DNA of 64,000 nucleotides from Lindgomyces ingoldianus (lineage: Eukaryota; Ascomycota; Dothideomycetes; Pleosporales; Lindgomycetaceae): assembly GCF_010093535.1 (NCBI RefSeq), contig NW_022985182.1, positions 507,785-571,784 on the forward strand, given 5' to 3'. The translations under genes were made by a program, and so were the position numbers. A model generated the notes under the pieces. It worked only from the letters and a program-made list of their open reading frames with translations. It ran no database searches and was not told the origin of the DNA. This document shows, piece by piece, positions 22,464 to 33,383 of the stretch; the first letter of the stretch is position 1, and every line of letters begins with the position of its first letter.

Positions 22464-23800
22464 CTAACTGCAGAACCCAGGTAGCGGTGTATTCATTTGC
22501 TGACAGGCTAGGGCGAGAGAAAGTTCGTATGACTTAATAGCTACACGGTACTGCTTGATGGAATATACGGATGTTATGATACCGAAAAGTATAGTCAAGA
22601 GAAAAATTCCAATGATAGACACCCATAGCGTTGCGAATTGGGTAATATTTCGCGTATCGAGCAATGTTTGGACAACGGTCTCCGGAGGCCCGTTAAGGAG
22701 AGTTAGTAATTGGCCTAGGTTGTTTCTCCAATACTTGAAATCGTTGAGTTCGGTCGCCCGTGGTAGCTCGGATGCATCTCTTGTATTAAAATTAATGTTT
22801 TCCTCTTCCAGGAAATCTTCTGTTTTCTCGTCGCCAATTGGGAAAAGGAGATCGAGAGTGTGGATGGCTTCATTTAGAATTTCTGCTTGGATACGGGTTG
22901 TTTCTGGTTCTCTCCGGTGGTTGATGAGGTATATTTTTTGTCGATAAATGGACAAACTTCGTTGTCCTGGTCGTCCCTCCAATTTCAAGTGGTCAATCAA
23001 GTTGTCCGTCCAACGAATGTGCAATCGACATATCTTCTTTAAATTTATAGCAGTGAAGGAACCGTCAATCGGGAAATTAAAGGGCGCCGTCTTACTTGCT
23101 TCATGAGAAAATTGCGCCGCAAACATGTCGTCCAGAGACAGATCGTCTTGCCAATCGATACGGGTATCCCGAGGATTTCTGCCCCCACAGACAGGCTCTT
23201 AAAGCGTACACAGATCCTAAGCCAGAAACGAGCCGCAAGCTCCATCTAGTGGGCAATAGCAGGGTCGAAGGTATTCCGATAGTCCTTCTTGATTTCCAAC
23301 GTCAACTTTTTCTGTGCCATATTCCGATTGGCCTTCAAGTCTCTGACGATGGTGAGCAAGCCGTCCAACTCTTGTGTCGCAAACTTCTATGCATGTGGAT
23401 ACAAGCTTTGGAGAGTTCTACCAATGTATTCGAGGAGGATGCATAATCCGCTGCGATAGAGTCGAGTACAGCCAAATGCAGGTAGAGCCAGAACGCACTG
23501 ATCAGTTCGCACTTCCGCTCCGTTCTCAGATTCACCACGTCCGCTGCTTAGTCAATTCTTGGAAAATAAACATGGAGTATATGTTCGGGATAGTCAGGGC
23601 CACAAGAGGAGATGGAACGTTTCTCCAGAGGTGGGCGCCAATGGGCTGGTAGTGTTCGTCCAGTGGAGATTGGCCTGGTACCTTGGTGCAGCTGCTAGCC
23701 TAGGGAGCGGTCGGAGATGCCAGCAACCACCAAGACTGCAGGATGAAAGTTTAGGCCTTGGCATATCATCAGCGCAGACAAATCCTCATACAAGGTAGAT
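22464..23800 (-). pseudogene. Decayed gene for a fungal membrane protein of unknown function
   Basis: Minus-strand segments in different frames read as one protein in order: YEDLSALMICQGLNFHPAV, then SGETFHLLLWP, then ISAFWLYLHLAVLDSIAADY, LDGLLTIVRDLKANR, FDPAIAH, MELAARFWLRICVRF, RIDWQDDLSLDDMFAAQFSH, and an intact 220-codon C-terminal part with LNGPPETVVQTLLDTRN and a transmembrane helix (FATLWVSIIGIFLLTILFGI). Breaks seen directly are a frameshift near 23394-23400, an in-frame TAG at 23246-23248 and a one-base loss in the G-run at 23182-23186; more lie upstream. The combination resembles a recurring family of large accessory proteins with a C-terminal membrane span (from memory). It is divergently oriented to the peptidase-like gene. 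Confidence 0.6.
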
Positions 23801-24038
23801 GTTTTGAGGCTCTATATACATTAAGTCCTTAACACTCTGTCGTAACACCTCCTGTACGCTTGATACACTCATACAGCCTTGTTGGGTAGGACATTGCCTC
23901 GTGTCGATGGTAAAGTTAAGTTGATTAGTTTCGCTAAGACCCGAGCTTACATCCGAAGATCCCTTTCTCGCTAGAGCACAGATGAAAGGCCACAATCTTA
24001 CCTGCGCTGCCTAGAGCATCCACCGTCGCACGGTCAAC

Positions 24039-26186
24039 ATGGGAGATACGCAAATCCACAGCATACAATGCCCCAACGATTTCTCGTAAGTTCTAGGTCT
24101 GATTATTCTATTCTCATTACAAAGCCACTCTAACTTCGTGATGTTTAGGGAAAGTATGGAGAATGGTATTGTGTGCTTGGACAGCCCGATTTCTGCCACA
24201 GACCGGCCTTTGCATACATTAACCGTACCCACTCGTGCTGAAGGGCAAGCAAAGGGCAAACATCCAACCCGGCCTGCTGAGGAACACACCAAGTTTTGCT
24301 CTAAGAGATGTGCCCAAGTCTACAAGGTCGACAGGTTGTATGTAGGTCTCTTAGGAAACTTACCACCTCCGAGTGTTGTTCAGGACAAGTGGGATCGAGA
24401 CGTCCGGCCGGATCTCGAAAGCTACCTGTGCCAAGCGACCAGTATGTTGTCGAAATCAATGCGTGACGATGAGGTAATTACAGAGTTGGTGTTGTGCATG
24501 GCTGGGAAGAAATGCTCGCCCGCATCCGTTGTACTCGAAGCCGGTATGACCTGTCCGAAAGATCCTATAGCCTTAAAACCAACCGTTTGGATTCACTGCG
24601 GCAGCAAGAAATGCAAGAAAAAGGTTCGAGAGACTATTCGCAACTTGGCCTACCTGAACCATTTCCTTGATACTTTTTGTATGGAACCCCCTTACACCTC
24701 ATTACATGCTCCATGGCCTGCAGCAAGAGAAATTTCACTATATTCGCCACGTCTTGAAGGGAAAGCCTGTAAAATGACATTCGCCGTCCAGTGCCCGCGC
24801 CCCGGTTGGAAGAGTATCTGCGGTGCTAAAGCCAGATTCACTATCCAAACCTCAGACGGTACCATCGAGCGTTACTCAACGCTTGGCGGCTCCGTTATGG
24901 TCGGAAGTTCTCTATTTGGGTTGACGTCAGCGCACGCTATCATGAACTTCTTTCATGAGGGCTCTCGCAGCGCTTCCATAAACGAAGTTGAATCGACGAA
25001 TAATATTTGTTCGGATTCAGGCTCCGACTGCGAAACAAGCTCCGACTCGGAACCAGAAGCCTTCGCTGATAGTCCATGTTCTTCTCAGACACAAACATCA
25101 TTCACTAGAAGACCTCCACTAGATGCGAATCGGATTCATGGAACGGAGGACGTTAGGTGGGTGGAAGTACCACTACCGCAGATTATTGCGTATCTTGGTC
25201 ACGGAACTACAAGCGGTGATTATGCCTTCCCTGACCTGGCGCCAAATGCATCAGATTTTGCTCTCATTGATATCGGTTCCCTTGGGGAGACGTCAAATGA
25301 ATTTCACAATCCAGATAATAAAGCCGTCGCACCTATCTGGGGATTCATTCCCACACGCGACCTCCCCAGTGGAGAAGTATGGATAATCGCAACTTGTGGT
25401 GGTGAACCTTTGGAGGGATATCTATTAGAAGGTGATGCTTCAGTTATTGTCAGGGGCGCCGTCATGCGCACGAAGAAGATTCAGGTGGTAACCACAGGCG
25501 GTACGTTGATTTTTTTATTTTTTTTTGGTGGAAAGGGCTGCAGCTGAACACACTATTAGCTCCTGGCTTGTCGGGCTCTTGGGTTGTCCGCGATGGGGCG
25601 CTATGTGGTAGTATTTACGCGGCAGACGACCGAAGTCCATACCTCCATATGCTTCCAGCCGAAGGGATATTCCAAGATATCGCTGAGTTGCTTCCTGGCT
25701 CTAATGCCAGAATAACTACATCGCTAGAGATGGGCATGAGTATGTGGCATAGGGAACATGGTGAGGAGGCCTCACGAACATGCAATCCTCCAGACCTCAC
25801 AACGGTCCAATGTAGCAGTATCTACTAACGATCATGAAATTATCACCCAAGCGCCCAAATCACTTGGGGTGACAGAATCTGGTGGACTAACAGTTAATAT
25901 CCCCTCTCTAACTTCCCCTCCTGGATCTTACACTACGGATTACCCTGTATATCCTCAATATCCTCAATATTCATTAGCAGCATTCACGAATAATTATGAC
26001 CTTCAGCGAAAGAGTGGATTAAATTCCGATAATGACTTCGAGGCTTCTATATTAAACACCCTGAACATGCCAAACAGCATACGCGACATCAACAGGGCAA
26101 ATCCGAAACCCGACCTCAGGATAGACATGGGTGGGGACCCCCTGGGGATGCCTCCACCTGAGTGGAGTCTACCACGAGCACCATAA
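24039..26186 (+). CDS. Trypsin-like peptidase-fold protein, truncated by in-frame TAA, 661 aa
   Basis: Exons 24039-24085, 24149-25500, 25560-25811, 25852-26186; introns 63, 59 and 40 bp, all in phase (the last with a perfect CTAAC branch). The N-terminal region has Cys pairs (FCSKRCAQVY, HCGSKKCKKK). The chymotrypsin-like part shows the triad order: His in GLTSAHAIM, Asp in SDFALIDIG, Ser in GLSGSWVV, followed by GSIYAADDRSPYLHMLPAEG, the fungal variant of the strand pair after the nucleophile. The usual Asp before the nucleophile (GDSG) is Leu here, so activity is uncertain. An acidic Ser-rich insert (SDSGSDCETSSDSEPE) separates His and Asp. The stop at 26184-26186 (TAA, one C-to-T step from CAA) cuts off a coding-like extension. 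Confidence 0.72.
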
Positions 26187-26584
26187 GCACCACAAGCAGG
26201 AGCCGCTCCTGGAGAATCCTACGGCGGAACTGCACAAGAAGTGAATAGGGGTATCACAAGCGATGACGTGATTCCTAAGCATATATCTAGGCTCAAAATA
26301 GAGCCGAATGCTCTTGATGTACGCACTCGTTTTTCGTCATGAATTTCAATCCCTTTGTCTAACTCTGGGTGCAGCAATCAAGGAAATTCAAGAAGAGGGA
26401 CACGGTGCACATCAGCATAGTCCAATCAGGGGTTCGCACAAAGGGCACTTTTAAGATTGCTAAAGGCCGCCTTAACAAATCAAAGTCGTACTGGGAGTAT
26501 CAACTCGAGGACAGCAATGGCCAGCCGTACAAGAACGGGGCCTGGATTCGGGAAAAGGACCTCAAGATGGAGAGGCGTGGCTGA
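26187..26584 (+). pseudogene. Cut-off 3' part of the peptidase-like gene
   Basis: The same frame stays open after the TAA (APQAGAAPGESYGGTAQEV, then ITSDDVIPKHISRLKIEP) up to 26318. It then joins across a 56-bp intron (GTACGC...TCTAAC...TGCAG, 26319-26374) to a last exon at 26375-26584. That exon encodes a small beta-rich module (FKKRDTVHIS...GTFKIAKGRL...YWEYQLEDSNGQPY...WIREKDLK) of a type often found at the C-terminus of fungal accessory proteins. Preserved frame and splice sites indicate that the stop is recent, or a sequence or assembly error. Confidence 0.6.
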
Positions 26585-27464
26585 AGAACGCTGAGTGTAA
26601 TGCTTACCTTACGTGTTTCGCTGAATTTGAAGATATTTCTTTCTCAACGGAAGCATTAAATATATTGTATGGATATCCATTGCGGAATAGCGCCAAAGAC
26701 GGCATTAGACTTCCATATTCGAAGAATCCCTTAGCGTTCGGGCTTGGGTCAGCACGGTTGCTAGTCCACCTGGTCTCTCCACTCCTCCTCCTCCTAAGAG
26801 CGGCTTCTCTTCTGGTAATTTTCTGGTTATTAACAATCACGCGGCTTTCGGGACGAAGTAGAGGCATTCTCTTCTCCTAACACTGGCTACTGCAAGTAGA
26901 AAACACTTTCTTAATGTCCACGTAATTTCACCTAGTCATTCCTGGGTATGTCTTAGATCTTACAAGTGAAGAGTCCTAGTTGCAAACCGAGCTAAAACTT
27001 TCCAAACACTATTAGATATACGATATTCTTTCTGACAGAGCTAGAAGCAGCAATAAGATGCTCCAGACAAGAACAAAGTCTTCTGTTTCAAACTGCTAAT
27101 TTCATACACGAAGACTTAACAAATCCTTGTATGCAGAGTCTGTAAATTTAGGAGAGGGAGATTGTCTACTTCGGAATGAAGCGAAGGCTGAGCTTCCTGG
27201 ATCTGAGTATTTGTCACTGAGCGAAATGGTTGTGTGATCCGGAAAGAATGAGGCAAATGCAAGTATTTGTGTTGGAAAAGGGAAAAGGACATTGATAAAT
27301 ATTGATTGAGTACTCATAAGGTCACTCGCGTCTGAGTCTTATTTTGCTATGTTGCTGTCACCTCACCATGGACCAATTGCAGGGTGGTAAAATTAGCCCG
27401 GGAGATCAAAAAGAAATGTGTGTGTGTGATACGTGGGGGTGTTCTCGCAGGACTCTAAACTGGC
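26585..27464. other. Intergenic
   Basis: No supported gene. A C/T-rich tract with CTCCTCCTCCTCC lies near 26780. A minus-strand frame at 26604-26867 is only the complement of this low-complexity part. Confidence 0.45.
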
Positions 27465-27470
27465 AAAAAA
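27465..27470 (-). terminator. RNA polymerase III T6 terminator of tRNA-Val
   Basis: Six T residues on the minus strand (AAAAAA on plus), five bases beyond the 3' end of the tRNA gene. Confidence 0.85.
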
Positions 27471-27475
27471 GTATT

Positions 27476-27574
27476 TGACTCGGCCGAGACTCGAACTCAG
27501 GACCTTCAGTGTACCCAACACACTCATTGTGAGCAATGTTAGACTGACGTGATAACCAACTACACCACCAAGCC
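27476..27574 (-). tRNA. tRNA-Val (AAC) with a 25-nt intron
   Basis: Minus strand. The acceptor stem GGCTTGG pairs with CCGAGTC (two G-U pairs), the discriminator is A. The A box TGGTGTAGTTGG matches the eukaryotic consensus exactly. The anticodon stem TCAGT/ACTGA encloses the loop CU-AAC-A-C, giving anticodon AAC (read as IAC, valine GUU/GUC/GUA). A 25-nt intron lies between positions 37 and 38, the normal place for nuclear tRNA introns. The T arm CTGAG-TTCGAGT-CTCGG contains the B box. A T6 terminator follows. The acceptor, D-arm and TSL pairings are complete, so the gene is probably functional. Confidence 0.93.
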
Positions 27575-28993
27575 AGGTAATTCGAAACGTGTGAGGTACT
27601 ACGCTTCTACTAGTGAGAATTAAAATATTCCAACATTTTATCGATATATATACCCACTTTATCACGACTAAATCCTAGCCCGACGAATTTTCAGGGTGGG
27701 GTAAGGAAATCGCGAGCAGAGCCCTGAGAGAATTTGCTCTGGCGGTGTGTGAGGGGTATGTCAGGAGCTAATTCCATCATCTAGGGGAGGGCGGCACACT
27801 CTCGAGCAGAAACCACATTCCACATTTAACTCAGGACGATGCACTTGTCCTCATTTAAAATGATATATATTATCTCTCCCTTGTCCCTGCTCTTGCCATG
27901 ATTGCTTTCTGGTTGGGTATTTGCTCGACCACCTTATCGATAGCGTTCTTGCCTTTGGCACACTTGGCGCTGCCCAAGCGCGCCGAGTATGTTCAGAGAT
28001 ATCGCCGCATCCGAAGCCTTTAACTTCGAGGCTCGTACAATGACGGTCGTGGTCACAGCCTTATCTCATGATAGTCACACTTCGTCTAAATTATTCCCGC
28101 TACAGCCGCTTACGCATGGGAATTTCGGATGCTATCCGGGATTGGACGCATGAGGTCTCGTCCCATGCCAAAGGTGTTGCCACTTCGTGCTACCTAGAGA
28201 GCTAACTTACCGGGCTTATATTCAGTCAGAATTGTGAGATGAATTCCTATACTCTTGGGATTTATTTTGGAAGTTCCTGGGTATGCTTCTTCCCGCCCGC
28301 TTTCTCAAGGAAAAACCCTGGTCGTACACGGCAAAAAATTGGGAAATCTCCCTCCAAGCTACATAAAGGCTGCGCTGCGGCCATTATCATTTGGAGAGAA
28401 TCCTGCAGGATCTAGATAATGTAAGAGAATCTTAGAGATAAGCATGACATGTAGATCAGCAAGCATCCAACGGAGCGTTGCATATCCTAGTCCAACCCAT
28501 CGGTCCATCGCACCCTCTCTTCGCACGCTGGATTTGGGGATATTTAACCAAGCCAAGCCACTACCTACTAGTACCACTATCTACTAGTACCTGTATGGCT
28601 TCCCCTAGAGGTTCCACATCAATACAACACTCTTCCGTGCACCACCTCTCAGGCTTACGGATATAAATCAAACAAGTGGACCCTGGCAGCGCTTCTCATC
28701 GCCTTCTAAGGAGCGCATGTTCTCTCTCTCGAAATTTTTACGCTATCCTTATAGGCCTCGGGATATGGAAATACGCAGGGACACATGCCTTCTCCATATC
28801 TTTCGGCTGGGAGTAAAAAGTTACTCTCGACAAGTTAAGCGGCCCGGCATCAGGCATCGACGTTGTCCACAATTCGGTTTCTGGGCACATCCTGATGATA
28901 GTAGAGCTAAATTGAGGGCATCTTCGTAGATGAGATAGTGTTATGATCAGGGTAGTATTTTCAAATCCACATCTTAGGGAATGGGGATAAGGG
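27575..28993. other. Non-coding flank between tRNA-Val and the hAT-like element
   Basis: Mostly no recognisable gene apart from the short signal-peptide frame listed separately. A direct repeat CTACTAGTAC occurs twice at 28565 and 28581. Confidence 0.4.
27898..28023 (+). CDS. Short frame with signal peptide and Lys-Arg site (possible first exon)
   Basis: The ATG opens a strong secretory signal (MIAFWLGICSTTLSIAFLPLA) followed by ALPKRAE, which looks like a Kex2-type processing site. The open frame ends after 41 codons. A GTATGT 5' splice consensus follows the KRA codons at about 27986, so this may be exon 1 of a secreted-protein gene. The nearest secreted-type sequence on this strand is the SGNH relic at 29.7 kb, beyond the transposon; the link is speculative. 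Confidence 0.3.
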   Translation: MIAFWLGICSTTLSIAFLPLAHLALPKRAEYVQRYRRIRSL

Positions 28994-29001
28994 ATTGCCT
29001 C

Positions 29002-29656
29002 CAGGGCTTCCAACGGGCCGTACTACGGTCCGTACAAAGTGAACCGTAACGGTCACGTGTTCAGTACGAACGTACCGAGTTCGTGAGCCGTACCGTACGT
29101 TTAATGATGCCCTAGGTACGGTACGTAGTACGGATCGTATTACCCTTTTGGGAAGTTTGTATACACAGTTATGTTACAGCTATCCAACCCCTTAGTACCC
29201 TAGGATTGGCACGGGGTATATAGGCTCCTAGGCCTCTGTACCTCTGCCTCCAACCCTAAGGTTTACTCTTGTTACCCCCTATCCTGCATTCCCTCTCTGT
29301 GACTTGTGTTTCCTGATTAATACCCCTCACACCACGCCCCCTCACACCACGCCTCTTGCCGCCTTACAGGCCTTATCTAGTCCTATCTGCTCTTGTTACT
29401 AGGGAGAACTAGTTATTTTATAGTTAATTAGACCTTAATCTTGCGTCTCTAGGGACCTATAGTCTTAGCTGTTTTAACTAGAGTACAGCGTACTTTAATC
29501 AAATCGTACTACTCGTACAGATCACGTGAGCCGTAACAGTTACGATACGTACACCTACCTCTCCTCCTCCCTATCGTACGAACGTACACAAAATCTCACC
29601 CGTACAGGCCTCAAAATCGCCCAATCGTACAGTACTACGCCTCGTTGGAAGCCCTG
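29002..29656. mobile_element. Complete 655-bp hAT-type non-autonomous element (MITE-like)
   Basis: Terminal inverted repeats begin CAGGGCTTCCAACG on the left and end CGTTGGAAGCCCTG on the right, a perfect 14-bp match, and similarity continues imperfectly inward (CGTACTACGG against CGTAGTACTG). Both sides are flanked by the same 8-bp word ATTGCCTC (28994-29001 and 29657-29664). An 8-bp target-site duplication with a CAGGG terminus is characteristic of the hAT superfamily. There is no transposase frame in 655 bp, so it depends on an autonomous partner elsewhere. The sub-terminal parts are dense in GTAC and CCGTA motifs, as expected of transposase binding sites. A second, decayed copy lies at 574 onward. 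Confidence 0.92.
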
Positions 29657-29748
29657 ATTGCCTCTAGAAAGATTATGCAAAAGGGCCATCGCTCTGCCGA
29701 TAGAAGACATGAGAAGAGGCCGGAACAGAGTTATCCAGTATTTACGCG

Positions 29749-30476
29749 TTGGGAATCCCATTTCGCGTCACATTGTGGCCTATCCCGGGGAGACCTAGTC
29801 TTCTAGAGCATCGGGCAGTCCTGCTATGCACCAGAATCAAGGTCATGAACATCGGCGGCTCCATCTCCTATGGCTTTGGAGGTAACTATACTTTGCGATA
29901 CCATCTATTTCAATGGTGTCAATCCAACAACGTCGTCGTCGTCGATTTTGTCAGCCCATATATCCGTACTACTCCTCACAATGCCACCGCCCATCGCCTC
30001 CACACCTTCCAAGAGCACTAGAGCTAATATCCCAAGTGTAAAAATACTAGAGGCTATGCTGCAGGCATTGGCAGCTTCGACTCCAACCACTTTGCGGTAT
30101 GGAGTCACCGGCGGTCCAAGACAAAAACTTGATCAACGGAATCGTGACAACCTACATGCCCGGTTGCTTGCTCATTCAACTTGTTTTCAATGATTCAAAA
30201 TGTCTCTTTAGTGAGCCTAATGGCACGTTTGACAGCATGAAGAAGCTGGTGGCCAATAATTGCACTGCGAAACCTAACATAAAGTTTATCGTTACAACCG
30301 TACATCTAAATGGACCGAGAGAAACGCGGCTTCTGATTACCATCTCTAGCCTCGCAATGCCAATAGCGCGAGTGGTGTTCTCAAACGGGCAGCGATCTCA
30401 CTGGTGGATGGTGCTATGGAATCTATTTCCTATTTCCCGGCGCAACGAATCACGGATTCTGCGTGGGCACATTTAA
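29749..30476 (+). pseudogene. Relic of a secreted SGNH/GDSL hydrolase
   Basis: The first frame (29749-30021) carries block I of SGNH hydrolases as IKVMNIGGSISYGFGG, with the nucleophile Ser kept but the usual GDS changed to GGS, followed by LRYHLFQWCQSNNVVVVDFV, matching the helix and strand that come after block I. A second frame (30099-30476) contains YMPGCLLIQLVFNDSK, equivalent to block III (GxND) with the Gly lost, and GTFDSMKKLVANNCTAKPNI. No clear block V (DxxH) remains. Frame change, altered motifs and the adjacent transposon mark it as a pseudogene. Family assignment is by motif order. Confidence 0.5.
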
Positions 30477-31033
30477 CGGAAATGACGAATCAGCAAAATA
30501 CATTTGCTTGACGGGTTCCCATGTCATCAGTTCCGTGCGGGAGGAGACATCTTGCACCAACCTCAATCCCACCGCTACCTTCCTTTTCGCCTATCCAATA
30601 GTCACCACTCTCTACTGCTATTTCTGATCCCAACCCGGCGGCCTCCACATATCTCAAACCCCGCCTGCGCTTCCACAGTTTCGTCTTCGGTATATCCAGC
30701 TAAACCTACGGATGCTCCTAGTATTGTCCCTATTGGAACCAATACATATTTCCACATTCAAAAACCCTGTTATAGTGACAAGATTGTCGACCACAACCGA
30801 GGATATGCGAACAAGGGTGCCTTCTACGAACAGGGTTACAGGGACATGAGAGATAACGCAGGCCTTGTCACTCAGCAGCATGCTGCCAAATTCGTCGAAC
30901 CAGGTCTCCTACAAGAGGCCTGGGCAACAAGACCGTTGACATCTACTCATATAGCATCTATTTAGCCTTCCACATATGGAGAATTCAAAGCATTAGTATT
31001 CTCATTAAGACCTTGCATCCTCATCCCCCAACC
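30477..31033. other. Intergenic or further relic sequence
   Basis: A plus frame at 30504-30965 looks partly protein-like (TNTYFHIQKPCYSDKI, then a basic stretch) but has no recognised domain. It may be more of the same decayed locus. Confidence 0.3.
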
Positions 31034-33383
31034 TCAGGACTTCTCATCATTACCCTCCTCCTTCTCCTCACTCACAAATTCTACCAAAGCCGTCCCTGCT
31101 TTGCACAAATCCCCAACGCCATGAACAACCCTCCCCACAACCCCATCTACCGGACTCCTAATCACCGTCTCCATCTTCATACTCTCAATAACCACCAGCG
31201 GCTGATCCCTCTTCACCACTTCCCCTTCCCTAACTTCCACTCTCAGTACTTTACATGGCATAGGCGCTAGCACGGAATTCGTCTCATCTTTGACTCCGAG
31301 GGCTTTTTCTGCCCATTTAGGGAGGGCGAGAGCGAGCCGATATTGGCGTCCGCCTTGGAATAATGTGAATGTGGTGGCGGCGGCGGCGAAGGAGGTGAGG
31401 GGTGGAGAGGAAGGGATGGGGATGATAGTGGTGGAGAGGCGGGTATGTGGGTAGAAGGTTGTTAGAGTTGAGGTTGAGGGTGTGAAGGAGGAGGCTACGT
31501 TTTGGTATGTTTGACCTGCGACGGTGATGTTGAATTTTGAGGGTGCGGTTTGCAGGATTTGGGCGGTTGTGGGGATAGGAGGGGTTTTTCCATCGGCGGC
31601 AACTTCTACGAGATTGTATTCGCGGAGTTGGTAGCCAGTGCCGAAACCAGCGGCCGTGACTGGTGGTGTAGCAAAAGGGTCACTCCCACCCCCTTGAAAA
31701 GAAGATATCTCTTGCAGAATGAGGCCGAGTGCGGCTTGAGCGTAGACTTCTGGTGGTGGAGGTTCCGGAGTGAAGAGTTCGGAATGGTGTTTTTGAATGT
31801 AGCCTGTTTCGACGTTACCAGCGATGAAATCTGGACTCACACATATCCGCTTCAAGAATTCGATGTTGGTGGTTGGGCCCGCGACTTCATATTCTTCTAA
31901 TGCAGAGTGAAGTTTCTGTATTGCCGCTTTGCGAGTCGGGCCCTGGACTATGAGCTTTGCGATCATGGGATCGTAGTGGGATGACACCTCGTCGCCGGTA
32001 ACGAAACCTGCATCTATCCGTACGGTAGAGCTTGGTTTGGGCGAGCGGAGATGCAGTAGAATACCTGAATCTGGGATGAAGTTCATGTCGGGGTTTTCTG
32101 CGTATATCCTTGCTTCGATGGCTGCACCTCTCTCCTTAATCCTTTGCTCTACTTCATCCTGAGTTAGGGGTAGACGACCACCTTCTGCAACAATAAGCTG
32201 CCATCTTACTAGATCTTCTCCTGTGACCATCTCTGTGACGGGGTGCTCAACTTGCAGCCGCGTGTTCATTTCCATGAAGAAGAATTCTCCCGTGTCGTTG
32301 TCGAAGATGAATTCCACAGTTCCCGCGCCCTCATATTTGACCGCTAGAGCTGCCGCCCTCGCTTTTTCCCAAATATCCTGCCTGATCTCCTCGTTCAAAT
32401 GTGGCGCTGGGCTCTCTTCCAAGATCTTCTGATGTCGTCTCTGAATGCTACAATCCCGCTCCCCTAAGGCTACACAGTTGCCGTGTTTATCCGCAAAAAC
32501 CTGAACTTCAATATGCCGTGGTGTTGTAATGTACTTCTCTACTAGCATAACTTCGTCTCCAAATGAGTTCCGCGCTTCTGATTTCGCAGAGGCGAGTTGG
32601 TCGAAAAATTCTTCGGGACTGTTGACGATTCGCATGCCTTTTCCGCCGCCGCCTTTTACGGCTTTGAGGAGAACTGGGTAACTAATCTTCGCTGCCTCGT
32701 TCTTGAGGTATTCGGGGTCTTGATTTGAGCCATGGTACCCAGGGATGCATGGCACACCGGCTGCGGTCATTATATTTTTGGACTCACTGGGTTCCTCATT
32801 TAGCTTGTGAGCAAGATAAGGGCAAAGCAGCACTACCTCTTGCTTCCCATAGACTCAATGGCTTGCCACGGTGGACCAATGAAGGTTAGACCTGCTTCTG
32901 TACATTTCCGCGCGAAGGTTGGGTTCTCGCTCAGCTGTGGAATAAATTAGTTTTCAATTACTTAGTAGCTCGCTCCTTTGGATCTTACAAAGCCATAGCC
33001 TGGATGGATACCCTGACAACCCTGCTCTTTAGCAATTTGTATTATACGATCTCCATCAAGGTAGGCTGAAGGCTCGCCGAGGTTCACAGCATAGGGTGAG
33101 CTTAGAGCGTGTTGTGATCGAGCATCGGGGTCTGTGTAGAGTGTTGTTGTTCGAATGCCGTACTCTGCTGCTGTTCGACCAACTCGACTGTGCTTAGGTT
33201 AGCACCATGCCATGAAGCACGATATATGTCGGCTTACAGCGCAATCTCTCCTCTATTTGCTATGAGAATGGAGGTGAGAGGCTTGATTGTGGATGTTGCG
33301 ACGGAACTGTATCTCACGTGCGGGAAAGCATGCGCTTTGAGGATATGGCGGGAGAGGTGCCTGGACTTTTGGATGGCACGCAT
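31034..33383 (-). CDS. MCCA: 3-methylcrotonyl-CoA carboxylase alpha (biotin-containing) subunit, 731 aa
   Basis: Exons (minus) 33238-33383, 32989-33187, 32837-32934, 31034-32786; introns 50, 54 and 50 bp, phases exact. A basic, Ser-rich leader (about 1-35) fits a mitochondrial presequence. The biotin carboxylase part shows ILIANRGEIALRVGRTA, YLDGDRIIQIA, GIHPGYGFLSENPTFA, SMGSKSESKN, the Gly-rich ATP loop KGGGGKGMRIV, the HIEVQVFAD and ERDCSIQRRHQK motifs, and EMNTRLQVEHPVTE. A BT-type linker follows and then the biotinyl domain with ESMKMET (biotin Lys about 685). The enzyme carboxylates 3-methylcrotonyl-CoA in mitochondrial leucine breakdown together with MCC-beta, which is not in this window. 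Pyruvate or acetyl-CoA carboxylase are excluded by length and domain order. Confidence 0.97.

Noticed and set aside
25501..25559. Reading the T-rich segment as coding (poly-Phe)
   Set aside because: GT...AG ends, phase and the restored GLSGSWVV motif show that it is an intron.
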